A stretch of 64,000 bases of DNA, from NCBI GenBank assembly GCA_902524995.1, contig CABZFJ010000001.1, positions 186,001-250,000 of the forward strand, in the 5' to 3' direction. Origin of the DNA: an uncultured Pelagibacteraceae bacterium (GTDB lineage: Bacteria; Pseudomonadota; Alphaproteobacteria; Pelagibacterales; Pelagibacteraceae). A model generated the notes under the pieces. That model saw only the letters and a program-made list of their open reading frames with translations. It searched no databases and was not told the origin of the DNA. This document shows, piece by piece, positions 36,542 through 44,929 of the stretch (its first letter is position 1; the number at the start of each line of letters is the position of its first letter). A program made the position numbers and the translations under genes.

Positions 36542-37598
36542 AATTTTCCATCAACCATAATCCATCTTGATTTAAAAAGTATAGTTTACCATTTACGGGA
36601 TGAATTTGTATGTCTCTGATTCTTCCAATTTTGTCTTTAAATATTATTTCCTCTTTTACGTTTGATAAATCATTAAACTCTAATTTTCTTAAAGACTTAT
36701 CTTTAAGAGAAGTAATCAATGCATGACCATTCCATTCTTTAAATTCATTACCTTTATAAATTGTGATTGCACTTGTGGCTATAGATGGAACCCAATATTG
36801 AATGGCTTTTGTAAAACCAGGTTTCCATTTTGGTCCTATTGGTATACCTGAATAATTCGTGCCACCCCATCCAAGAATTTTCCAGCCATAGTTTTCACCT
36901 TTCTTTGCTTCACCAAACCAATCGCCTCCTTTTGCGCCATGATTGCTCATATAAATTTGTCCATCAAAAGGTGATAAAGTTAAACCTTGAGGGTTTCTTA
37001 CACCAATTTGATATATTTCAGGGAGCCAGTCTGATTTCCCCTCAAAACGAGGATTGTCTTTTGGAATACCGCCATCTAGATAAATTCTAATTATACTTCC
37101 TGGATGTTTATTTCCATCTTGAGCAATCATTCCCCCACCTCTTTCACCCGCAGAAGCAAATAAATAATTGTCTTTAATTACCAATCTTGAACCAAAATGA
37201 TAAGGCGAGTCAATTGGTGGATTGGCTTGAAAAATATTTTTAAAATTTAATTTGTTTTTATTAAATTTTGCACGTGCAATTGAAGTACTAGTCTTCCAAT
37301 TATATCTATTTTCTGTGTATGAGATGTAAATGTAATCTTCATGATACAGAATATCCAATAATCCTCCTTGTCCATATTCTACAAAATTTAAGTTATGACC
37401 AATTTCATTTATCTCTTTTGTAGAAATATTAACAAATTTTATTTTGCCACCTTTCTCGGTAACAATCATTTCATTATCATTAACGAATGACGAACCCCAA
37501 GGTGCTTCTAGTCCAATAATTTTATTAAAATTAAAATTTTTACTAAATGAATTAGTTGAAAATAATATTAAGGATAAAAGAAATAATAATTTCTTCAC
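36534..37598 (-). CDS. PQQ-dependent soluble aldose dehydrogenase-like protein
   Basis: Six-bladed beta-propeller of the YliI/soluble glucose dehydrogenase family; periplasmic. The ORF begins at 37634 but the GTG at 37598, one base past the SDR stop, gives a proper signal peptide (VKKLLFLLSLILFSTNSFS); mature part follows at about residue 20 (354 residues total). Blocks: EAPWGSSFVNDNEMIVTEKGG, GGLLDILYHEDYIYISYTE, SRLVIKDNYLFASAGERG, QIGVRNPQGLTLSPFDGQIYMSNHG and GENYGWKILGWGG. No PQQ synthesis gene is in the window; cofactor supply is uncertain. Confidence 0.88.
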   Translation of the reverse strand: MKKLLFLLSLILFSTNSFSKNFNFNKIIGLEAPWGSSFVNDNEMIVTEKGGKIKFVNISTKEINEIGHNLNFVEYGQGGLLDILYHEDYIYISYTENRYNWKTSTSIARAKFNKNKLNFKNIFQANPPIDSPYHFGSRLVIKDNYLFASAGERGGGMIAQDGNKHPGSIIRIYLDGGIPKDNPRFEGKSDWLPEIYQIGVRNPQGLTLSPFDGQIYMSNHGAKGGDWFGEAKKGENYGWKILGWGGTNYSGIPIGPKWKPGFTKAIQYWVPSIATSAITIYKGNEFKEWNGHALITSLKDKSLRKLEFNDLSNVKEEIIFKDKIGRIRDIQIHPVNGKLYFLNQDGLWLMENSS

Positions 37599-37599
37599 T

Positions 37600-38310
37600 C
37601 TATGAAAGTTTTGATCTTCCGCCATCGACAGCAATAATTTGTCCTGTAACCCATGAACTGTCTTCAGTTATTAAAAATTTTGCAAGTGAAGCTGAGTCTT
37701 TACCTTCTCCAAGTCTCTTTAATGGATGAGCTTTTGCGATACCATCAGCTAAAACTTTATTTTTAAGCATCGGCTCTGCAATTTTTGAATTAGTTAAACT
37801 TGGTGCAATGCAATTTACTCTTATATTAGGAGCAAATTCTGCTGCTAAAGAAACAGTTAATCCTTCAACAGCTGCTTTAGTCGAAGCTATAATTGCATGA
37901 TTTGCAAAACCTCTTTGAGCAGCTACAGTTGAAAACATGACAATTGATCCTTTATTTTTTTTTAAACTTTCTTGATAACCTTTAATTAAATCTACTGCAG
38001 GATATAAATTAAGTTTCATACATTTTGTAAAATCTTGTTCTGAAATCATTCTCAAAGGTTTTAAATCAATCGAACCAACACAATAAGCTACACCTTTGAT
38101 ATCATCTATTTCGGACTTAAGCTTTTCAACAAAACTATTTTCTAAGACATCAGAAATTGTATATTTGCAATTTAGTTTTTCAGATAAAGATTTTGTTCTT
38201 TCTTCATCCCTACCAACTAAATGTACTTCTTTGCCGGCTGCGTATAACTGTTCGGCTAAATTAGATCCGATAGATCCTGTCGCACCTACTACTAAATATT
38301 TTTCTGACAT
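37600..38310 (-). CDS. atypical short-chain dehydrogenase/reductase lacking the catalytic Tyr
   Basis: 236 residues of the SDR Rossmann fold: NAD(P) motif VVGATGSIGSNLAEQL, GSIVMFSTVAAQRGFANH, IRVNCIAPSLTNSKIAEP and the C-terminal SSWVTGQIIAVDGGRSKL. The YxxxK catalytic pair reads IIAST-K (in HAIIASTKAAVEGL): Lys is kept but Tyr is replaced by Ile. This looks like the non-canonical SDR group that I associate with photolyase gene clusters, and a photolyase starts 28 bases away, divergent. Enzyme activity as a classical SDR is doubtful; cofactor binding probably remains. Confidence 0.88.
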   Translation of the reverse strand: MSEKYLVVGATGSIGSNLAEQLYAAGKEVHLVGRDEERTKSLSEKLNCKYTISDVLENSFVEKLKSEIDDIKGVAYCVGSIDLKPLRMISEQDFTKCMKLNLYPAVDLIKGYQESLKKNKGSIVMFSTVAAQRGFANHAIIASTKAAVEGLTVSLAAEFAPNIRVNCIAPSLTNSKIAEPMLKNKVLADGIAKAHPLKRLGEGKDSASLAKFLITEDSSWVTGQIIAVDGGRSKLS

Positions 38311-38337
38311 AAATTTTTAAAGAGTTATATATAGTTA

Positions 38338-39828
38338 ATGAAATTATTTTTTCTACTTGGAAATCAGCTTTTCTCTGAAAAATATCTAGAAAAGTACAAA
38401 AAAGACCACTTTTTCTTCATGGCTGAAGATTATCAGCTTTGTACATACGAAAAACACCATAAACAAAAGATATTATTATTTTTATCATGCATGCGATCAC
38501 ACGCAGATAGACTAAAAAAAAATAAATTTAAATTAGAATATTCTTCGATCGAGGATAAATCTTTCAAACTAGATTACACAGAAAAATTAAAAAAAATAAT
38601 TAAAGCAAAGAAAATTAAAGAAATTTCAAGTTTCGAAATTGAGGATAAATTTTTTGAAAATAAAATTACTAATTTTCTAAAAAAAGAAAAAATTAAATGG
38701 AATATTATTCAAACACCAATGTTTTTAAATTCTAGAGAAAAATTTAAAGATTATTTATCGAAATCAAAAAAACCTTTTATGGCAGTTTTTTACAAAGAGA
38801 CTAGAAGAGATTTGAATATACTCATGAAAAAAGATGGTAATCCAGAGGGAGGAAAATGGAGCTTTGACGAAGAAAATCGAAATAAACTTCCAAAAAATAT
38901 ATCTATACCCAAATTTCCCAAAATTACTGAGACTGTTCATACCAAAAAACTAAAAATTTTAATTGATAAAAACTTTAATAGTCACCCAGGTAATACGAAA
39001 GACTTTTGGTTTGCTACGGAATATGATGATGTAATTAAATTATTAAATTTTTTTATTAAAGAAAAATCAAATTTATTTGGGGATTATGAAGATGCAGTTG
39101 ATCAGAAAGACAATATATTATTTCATAGCGCTTTAAGTCCTTACATCAATTTAGGTATTATCACTCCAGAATTTATAATTAAAAAAGTTTTAGATTTTCA
39201 CATCAAAAATAAAATAAGATTAAATTCCTTAGAGGGTTATATTCGTCAAGTAATCGGATGGAGAGAATTTATGAGGGGAATTTATCAAACCTATTCAAAA
39301 GAAATGGAAACTAGAAATTTTTTTAAACAAAATAGAAAAATGAAAAACTCATGGTACGAAGGTACAACAGGATTACCACCTCTAGATTATGCTATTAAAA
39401 ATGCAGTGAATTATGGCTGGTCACATCATATTGAAAGGTTAATGATTTTATCAAACATAATGAATTTATGTGAGGTGAAGCCAACGTATGTTTACAAATG
39501 GTTTATGGAAATGTTTGTAGATTCCTCTGATTGGGTAATGGTCCCGAATGTTTATGGAATGGGGCTTTTCAGTGATGGAGGAATATTTGCAACAAAACCA
39601 TATATTTGTGGCTCTGCTTATTTCATGAAAATGATGGATTTTAAAAAAGGAGATTGGTGCAATACCATGGATGGTCTTTATTGGAGATTTATAAATAGAA
39701 ATAGAGCCTTCTTCTTAAAAAATCCTAGACTATCTATGATGGTTAGAATTTTCGATAAAATGAAACCTGACAGAAAAAAATTAATTTTAGCTGAGGCAGA
39801 AAAATTTATTAAACAAAATACTGCATAG
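38338..39828 (+). CDS. photolyase-related protein (FeS-BCP / prokaryotic 6-4 photolyase type)
   Basis: 496 residues of the 'deoxyribodipyrimidine photolyase-related' family: N-terminal alpha/beta antenna domain (MKLFFLLGNQLF, FLSCMRSHADRLK) and C-terminal FAD domain (YIRQVIGWREFMRGIYQTY, NAVNYGWSHHIERLMILSNIMNLCEVKP, SDWVMVPNVYGMGLFSDGG, LYWRFINRNR). Characterised members repair (6-4) photoproducts with FAD, a lumazine antenna and a 4Fe-4S cluster. Here Cys are seen at about residues 378, 424 and 441, but the CxxC usually preceding the last Cys is absent (MKMMDFKKGDWC), so cluster binding is doubtful. Followed by a DUF2256 microprotein, a standard companion. Confidence 0.93.
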   Translation: MKLFFLLGNQLFSEKYLEKYKKDHFFFMAEDYQLCTYEKHHKQKILLFLSCMRSHADRLKKNKFKLEYSSIEDKSFKLDYTEKLKKIIKAKKIKEISSFEIEDKFFENKITNFLKKEKIKWNIIQTPMFLNSREKFKDYLSKSKKPFMAVFYKETRRDLNILMKKDGNPEGGKWSFDEENRNKLPKNISIPKFPKITETVHTKKLKILIDKNFNSHPGNTKDFWFATEYDDVIKLLNFFIKEKSNLFGDYEDAVDQKDNILFHSALSPYINLGIITPEFIIKKVLDFHIKNKIRLNSLEGYIRQVIGWREFMRGIYQTYSKEMETRNFFKQNRKMKNSWYEGTTGLPPLDYAIKNAVNYGWSHHIERLMILSNIMNLCEVKPTYVYKWFMEMFVDSSDWVMVPNVYGMGLFSDGGIFATKPYICGSAYFMKMMDFKKGDWCNTMDGLYWRFINRNRAFFLKNPRLSMMVRIFDKMKPDRKKLILAEAEKFIKQNTA

Positions 39829-39956
39829 TGAGAAAAGAAAGTTTACCCACAAAAATTTGCCCTGTATGTAAGAGACCTTTTACTTGGAGAAAAAAATGGA
39901 AATTAAACTGGGATAAAGTGAAATATTGTTCTAAGAAATGTTCAAAAAATAACTAA
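39828..39956 (+). CDS. DUF2256 zinc-ribbon-like microprotein
   Basis: 42-residue protein missing from the ORF track. GTG start overlaps the photolyase TAG by one base. The sequence RKESLPTKICPVCKRPFTW...WDKVKYCSKKCSKN has CxxC and CxxxC pairs and the KYCSKKC ending typical of DUF2256, a tiny zinc-finger family habitually encoded beside photolyase-related genes. Role unknown; coupling to the photolyase suggests partnership. Its stop abuts the stop of the next, convergent gene. Confidence 0.9.
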   Translation: MRKESLPTKICPVCKRPFTWRKKWKLNWDKVKYCSKKCSKNN

Positions 39957-40187
39957 TTAACAACAAGAGCAGCTTTTCTTTTTCTCTGGTTTTTTTTCCT
40001 CAATCACTACTTCCTTAGCAACTGATTGATCAAGAATTTTTGCTGCTTCAGCTTCTTTCTCTTTTAATATTTTACTTTCAATGTATGCATAAATAGAGTT
40101 GAAACCCAATTTTGAAGCTTTCTTTTCTTCGTAATTCCTTCTGCCTTTAAGATTTTCAATAATTTTAAGAACTTGCGGGTTATTCAT
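39957..40187 (-). CDS. small protein with CSCC tail, unknown function
   Basis: 76 residues, no hydrophobic segment. N-terminal part MNNPQVLKIIENLKGRRNYEEKKASKLGFNSIYAYIESKIL is helical and basic; a charged Glu/Lys-rich linker follows, ending in KKKSCSCC. The Cys-rich tail could bind metal or be modified. It lies between two photolyase-type genes and directly abuts the DUF2256 gene tail to tail. I do not recognise the family. Confidence 0.65.
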   Translation of the reverse strand: MNNPQVLKIIENLKGRRNYEEKKASKLGFNSIYAYIESKILKEKEAEAAKILDQSVAKEVVIEEKKPEKKKSCSCC

Positions 40188-40228
40188 ATTATTGTTATCT
40201 CATAATTTTAACAATTTACAATAGTTCT

Positions 40229-41371
40229 TTAAAAAAATTCTTTAATTATAGTTGGTATATACTTTTTGAAATTAAAAAAACCTTTAGTGCAATATTTCCA
40301 AGAACTTCGGTCTAAATTACGATAAAGAAATTTTATTTTATTTATTCCTTGATAAGTTAAAAAATCTAAGTTTTCTCCAACACAAGGATATAAAAAATAA
40401 CTATTCTCAATTGTTTTAAGGTTTCTAATATCAATAATTTCACAATCCAAAGATTTTTCATCCAACCTTCTTTTTTGATCCTGAATTAAATCGGTCTTAA
40501 ATTTCAGTGTCTTTTCACTAAGTTTAATACTTCTAGTGTCATTTTTATTATTAATTAAATAAATTTTTTTAAATTTATGGTCTTTGAAATCAGTGAACTC
40601 AAAAGAAAGGTTATTTTCAAAAATTATTAAATTTTGCTCATCTAAACTTACTGGATTACTAAAATCTTTTAAGACAGCCTTGTATATTTTTTCACTAACT
40701 TTAGGAGTTGCAATTTCATTTAAATTGATATTATTAAATCTATTGTTAGTAAATTTTTTTATATTCCATTCACTTGCCAAATAATGCTTACCTTTTGTTT
40801 GTATTCCAGCAACCCATCTCCATCCTAATGTATTAGATGCTGCATCTCCATCATAGAGATGCTTCATAAAAAATTCAGCTCCTAATTGCCAAGGTAAATT
40901 TAAAGTAAAAATCCATATACTAGCAAACCACATCCTTGCATGATTATGAAGGTAATTAAATTCTTTTAGTTCTTTAACCCATTCATTAAAACATTCTATA
41001 TTTGTATTTCCATCAATGGCATTTAAGTAATCTTTATTATCTTTATATTCTTCTCTTATAATCTTTAGTTCTATTAGGTAATCTGTCCATACATTAGGTC
41101 TCAATTCTAACCATCCTTTCCAATAAGTACGCCACAAAACTTCCTGAATAAATTTTTCATTTTTAGAAAATGAAAATCTCTTTAAGGCTTTATCTATAAC
41201 TTCTAACTCATTTAATATTCCATGAGATATATATGGAGAAATACAAGATATATTTGATCTTTTATCTGGACCAAAATCAAAATTTCTCAATCTTGAATAT
41301 TCAGAAAGATTATTTTCAACAAAATTATCTAGTTTGTTAGTGGCTAGCGCCCGACTTGGTTCAAAATTCAT
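40229..41371 (-). CDS. cryptochrome/photolyase-like FAD-binding protein with N-terminal FAD domain
   Basis: 380 residues. The photolyase FAD domain comes first: NFDFGPDKRSNISCISPYISHGIL, FIQEVLWRTYWKGWLELRP, FNYLHNHARMWFASIW, and LYDGDAASNTLGWRWVAGIQTKGKHYLASEW. There is no N-terminal antenna domain. Instead about 130 residues follow (from near 250) that look like a reduced alpha/beta unit (KIYLINNKNDTRSIKLSEKT, NSYFLYPCVGENLDFL) ending KGFFNFKKYIPTIIKEFF. It could be a repair enzyme or light sensor. It forms a cluster with the other photolyase and DUF2256 gene, and precedes nothing on its own strand but the CSCC protein. Confidence 0.85.
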   Translation of the reverse strand: MNFEPSRALATNKLDNFVENNLSEYSRLRNFDFGPDKRSNISCISPYISHGILNELEVIDKALKRFSFSKNEKFIQEVLWRTYWKGWLELRPNVWTDYLIELKIIREEYKDNKDYLNAIDGNTNIECFNEWVKELKEFNYLHNHARMWFASIWIFTLNLPWQLGAEFFMKHLYDGDAASNTLGWRWVAGIQTKGKHYLASEWNIKKFTNNRFNNINLNEIATPKVSEKIYKAVLKDFSNPVSLDEQNLIIFENNLSFEFTDFKDHKFKKIYLINNKNDTRSIKLSEKTLKFKTDLIQDQKRRLDEKSLDCEIIDIRNLKTIENSYFLYPCVGENLDFLTYQGINKIKFLYRNLDRSSWKYCTKGFFNFKKYIPTIIKEFF

Positions 41372-41377
41372 TATATT

Positions 41378-42562
41378 TTATTTTAATTTTTTCTTATGAA
41401 AATTAATAAATCTTTCAACATTTGATTTATTAAAAGTTTTATTTTCTTCAAATGAAACTTTTTTCATAGAATAAGCTGAACTTTTAGTTATTCTTGAATG
41501 AATAATAACATTCCCTTTATATAACCTCAATTTTACTGATCCATTAACTTTACTTCTCTTAAGATCTACAATTCTTTGTAATTTAAATCTCTCTTTAGAA
41601 AACCAATATCCATTGTAAATCAGTTCCGCATACCTAGGCATAACTTTCTCTTTCTTATGCATTGTACCTTTATCAAGTGTAACAGACTCTATAGCCCTAT
41701 GAGCATACATTAATAAAGTTCCGCCTGGTGTTTCGTATACACCTCTTGATTTTATACCGATAAATCTATTTTCTACTAGATCAACTCTTCCAACAGCATT
41801 TTTTCCAGCTATGTCGTTTAATTTTCCAAGCAATTTAGATGGAGATAATTTTTTCCCATTCACTGCAATCGGATCTCCACCTTTAAAGTCTATTTTTACA
41901 ATTGAAGATTTATTAGGCGCTTTTTCTGGAGATACCGTTCTTTGAAAGATAAAGTCAGGTGCAGAGTTTTTTGGATTTTCTAACAACTTTCCTTCTGTTG
42001 ATGTATGAAAAATATTATCGTCTACTGAAAAAGGTGACGCTCCTTTCTTGTCTTTAGGTATTTCAATTTTATTTTTTTTTGCATAATTAATTAGATCTGA
42101 TCTAGATTTCAGCTTCCAAATTCTCCAAGGTGCAATAATTTTTATTTTAGATCCAAAATAATGATAACCTAACTCAAATCTTACTTGATCATTTCCTTTT
42201 CCTGTTGATCCATGAGACACAGCATAGGCATTAAATTTTTTAGCAATTCTAATTTGATCTTTGGCTATTAAAGGTCTAGCAATTGAGGTTCCAAGCAAAT
42301 AAACACCCTCATATATTGCATGGCCCCTAATCATTGGATAAACATAATCTTTTACAAAAATATCTTTTAGATCTTGAATAATAATATTTTTTACACCAAG
42401 TTTTTTTGCGTTTCTGAAAATTTTATTTCTATCTATTTCTTGACCAATGTCTGCAGTATAACAAATTACTTCTGCATCGTAATTTTCCTGTAACCATTTT
42501 AATATGATTGATGTGTCCAAACCGCCAGAGTAGGCAAGAACTATCTTTTTCTTTGATTTCAT
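41378..42562 (-). CDS. argG: argininosuccinate synthase
   Basis: ATP-dependent condensation of citrulline with aspartate in arginine synthesis. 394 residues: PP-loop VLAYSGGLDTSIILKWL at residues 8-24, VICYTADIGQE, YLLGTSIARPLIAK, HGSTGKGNDQVRFELGY and SPFSVDDNIFHTSTEG. It is followed by the photolyase-like gene and preceded by the IalB-like gene with a three-base gap on the same strand. Confidence 0.97.
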   Translation of the reverse strand: MKSKKKIVLAYSGGLDTSIILKWLQENYDAEVICYTADIGQEIDRNKIFRNAKKLGVKNIIIQDLKDIFVKDYVYPMIRGHAIYEGVYLLGTSIARPLIAKDQIRIAKKFNAYAVSHGSTGKGNDQVRFELGYHYFGSKIKIIAPWRIWKLKSRSDLINYAKKNKIEIPKDKKGASPFSVDDNIFHTSTEGKLLENPKNSAPDFIFQRTVSPEKAPNKSSIVKIDFKGGDPIAVNGKKLSPSKLLGKLNDIAGKNAVGRVDLVENRFIGIKSRGVYETPGGTLLMYAHRAIESVTLDKGTMHKKEKVMPRYAELIYNGYWFSKERFKLQRIVDLKRSKVNGSVKLRLYKGNVIIHSRITKSSAYSMKKVSFEENKTFNKSNVERFINFHKKKLK

Positions 42563-42565
42563 TAT

Positions 42566-43066
42566 TTAACTGCAGCTTTTTTTAGCTGCGTTATATGCTT
42601 TAGTGAAGCCCATCAAAGAATAGTGGTCAATTGTTTGAGAACCAGATTTATTATATCCAGTAACCATTAATCTTGAGGCCTTTTTCATTCTTCTAACAAC
42701 TTTTTTTTCAATTTTATTGTTTGAAATCCATGCAAAATTATCTTGAGCTATATCAAATTTATATTTTGATTTACCAGAGCTAGCTGTAATTGAATTTTGA
42801 CTGTTGTATTCGTAGCCTGAGGTTGTGCTTACCTCGTCTTTAATTTTTTCAGATGGTCTGAAAGTTACAAATAATCTTGCATCTCTATCATTTTTTTTAG
42901 GAGATTGAAGAACTGGTTTAGATTGAGCAAAACATACTTTATTATCCCCACTAGTAACAACAATTGCATCCCAGTCTTTATATGTTCCTATTTTATTTAA
43001 TTCTTCTGAATATGAAGTTGATCCTAATAAGAGAATAAAAAAAATTATTTTAAAAATTATGGACAT
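42566..43066 (-). CDS. IalB-like secreted protein (invasion-associated locus B family)
   Basis: 166 residues with a signal peptide (FKIIFFILLLGSTSYSEE). The pattern TYKDWDAIVV...NKVCFAQSKP, LFVTFRPSEKIKDEVS and a C-terminal Cys (AAKKSCS) fits the periplasmic IalB family of alphaproteobacteria, whose name comes from Bartonella but whose role in free-living species is unknown. Overlaps the aldo/keto reductase gene by 10 bases. Confidence 0.8.
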   Translation of the reverse strand: MSIIFKIIFFILLLGSTSYSEELNKIGTYKDWDAIVVTSGDNKVCFAQSKPVLQSPKKNDRDARLFVTFRPSEKIKDEVSTTSGYEYNSQNSITASSGKSKYKFDIAQDNFAWISNNKIEKKVVRRMKKASRLMVTGYNKSGSQTIDHYSLMGFTKAYNAAKKSCS

Positions 43067-44091
43067 GGATTTGGATATTTTTTTTGAATTTCATTAATTT
43101 CATTAATTATTTCTTTATCAAGATTCACTTTTACACTTTCTATGTTTGTTTTCAACTGCTCCATAGTTGTTGCACCAATAATAACGCTAGACATAAAATC
43201 CTGTATCTCACAAAATTTTATACACATTTGACTCATATCAATGTTGTATTTTTCACTAATATTAAAATATTCTTCAACAGCTTCGTTAGTATTTGGTTTT
43301 CGATATCTTGTCCAAAAATTCCAATCTCTTTCCATTCGAGATCCTTTTGGAAATTGCTTATTTCTGTATTTACCACTCAAAAAACCACTGGCTAAAGGAG
43401 AATAAGATAAGCAGCCGATATTTTCTCTTATAGACACTTCAGCTAATCCAATTTCATATGACCTATTTAATAAACTGTAGGGATTTTGTATAGACATCAT
43501 TCTTGGCAAACTCTTATCCTTTGAGAGTTTGAGATAATTCATAACACCCCAAGGAGTTTCATTAGATAAACCTACATTTCTTATTTTACCTTGCTCAATA
43601 TACTTTTGTAATTCAACCAACACGTCTTCGAATTTATTCCATTCATTTTCTTTATGCACGTAGCCCAGTCTTCCAAAATTGTTTACATTTCTTTCTGGCC
43701 AGTGGAGCTGATATAAATCTATATAATCAGTTTTAAGTCTTTTAAGACTGTTATGAAGTGCAGTTTCGAGATTCTTCCCTACAAAACTATTTTCACCATT
43801 TCTAATATAATCTCTTGCAGGACCACAAACTTTAGTTGCAAGTATCACATCTTTTCTTTTTTTTGTTTTTTCAAACCAATTTCCAATGATCGTCTCTGTA
43901 TGACCAAAAGTTCCAGCTTTTGGAGGTACTGCATAAAGTTCAGCTGTATCCCAGAAATTAACCCCATTTTCTAGTGAAAAATCCATTTGTTCGAAGGCTT
44001 CCTCTTGGCTATTTTGTTCACCCCATGTCATGGTGCCGAGACAAATTGTGCTAATATCTATATCAGTTGTTCCTAATTTTTTATAATTCAT
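43057..44091 (-). CDS. aldo/keto reductase (Tas-like)
   Basis: NADPH-dependent (beta/alpha)8-barrel oxidoreductase, 344 residues. Start MNYKKLGTTDIDISTICLGTMTWGEQN, catalytic Asp-Tyr in NFWDTAELYAVPPK, Lys in VILATKVCGP, His in DLYQLHWPERNV, and the cofactor loop VIIGATTMEQLKTNIES. The length and MTWGEQNSQEEAFEQMD segment resemble E. coli Tas. Substrate not known. Confidence 0.93.
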   Translation of the reverse strand: MNYKKLGTTDIDISTICLGTMTWGEQNSQEEAFEQMDFSLENGVNFWDTAELYAVPPKAGTFGHTETIIGNWFEKTKKRKDVILATKVCGPARDYIRNGENSFVGKNLETALHNSLKRLKTDYIDLYQLHWPERNVNNFGRLGYVHKENEWNKFEDVLVELQKYIEQGKIRNVGLSNETPWGVMNYLKLSKDKSLPRMMSIQNPYSLLNRSYEIGLAEVSIRENIGCLSYSPLASGFLSGKYRNKQFPKGSRMERDWNFWTRYRKPNTNEAVEEYFNISEKYNIDMSQMCIKFCEIQDFMSSVIIGATTMEQLKTNIESVKVNLDKEIINEINEIQKKYPNPCP

Positions 44092-44163
44092 TAAATATTA
44101 AGTATTTGTTACCTATATTTTGACTGCTTGAAAAATTTTAAATTTATTACTATATATTTAATT

Positions 44164-44922
44164 ATGGAATTCAATAGAGACAATATCTTAAATAGATCAA
44201 CAACAGCAAAAAAAGCTGTTGTGATGGACGAAGGCCTAAGAGCCTACATGCTTAAAGTTTATAATTACATGGCAACCGGAGTTTTGCTAACAGGTATCAT
44301 TGCATTGCTATCTTTTAAAATGTCAGTAGTTACAGATGCAAGTGGATCAATAGTTGCTTTAACAGAGTTTGGAAATGCAATTTATCTTTCAGGATTGAAA
44401 TGGGTGGTAATGTTAGCTCCACTAGGAATTGTTTTTTACATGAGCTTTGGAATAAATAAAATGAGTTCTTCAAAAGCCCAAACTACTTTTTGGATTTTTG
44501 CAGCTTTGATGGGTTTATCACTCTCATCAATTTTATTGGTTTACACAGGACTTAGTGTGACGAGAGTATTTTTCATTTCTTCAGCTACATTTGGAGCTAT
44601 GAGCATATATGGATACACAACTAAAAGAGACCTCACAAAATTTGGATCATTCTTAATAATGGGTTTGATCGGTATTATAATCGCATCTTTAGTAAATATT
44701 TTCTTAAAGTCATCAATGATGTATTTTGCTATTTCAATTATCGGAGTTCTTATATTTGTTGGATTAACAGCCTATGATACACAAAAAATTAAAAATATGT
44801 ACGCGGCATCAGATTCAGGTGAAGTAATTGGCAAGAAAGCTGTTATGGGAGCTTTAACACTATACTTAGATTTTATAAATTTATTTATAATGCTTCTAAG
44901 ATTGTTTGGTCAAAGAAGATAA
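44164..44922 (+). CDS. Bax inhibitor-1 / YccA family membrane protein
   Basis: 252 residues with seven hydrophobic segments. The ORF track starts at 44128; the ATG at 44164 gives MEFNRDNILNRSTTAKKAVVMDEGLRAYMLKVYNYMATG, the usual N-terminus, so I choose it. C-terminal ending GALTLYLDFINLFIMLLRLFGQRR is the family hallmark. BI-1 proteins are pH-sensitive calcium leak channels in studied cases and YccA modulates FtsH; the role here is not known. Confidence 0.93.
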   Translation: MEFNRDNILNRSTTAKKAVVMDEGLRAYMLKVYNYMATGVLLTGIIALLSFKMSVVTDASGSIVALTEFGNAIYLSGLKWVVMLAPLGIVFYMSFGINKMSSSKAQTTFWIFAALMGLSLSSILLVYTGLSVTRVFFISSATFGAMSIYGYTTKRDLTKFGSFLIMGLIGIIIASLVNIFLKSSMMYFAISIIGVLIFVGLTAYDTQKIKNMYAASDSGEVIGKKAVMGALTLYLDFINLFIMLLRLFGQRR

Positions 44923-44929
44923 TCAAAAA

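Noticed and set aside
43753-43974. Plus-strand ORF within the aldo/keto reductase
   Set aside because: Antisense shadow; Phe/Ser-rich with no family features.
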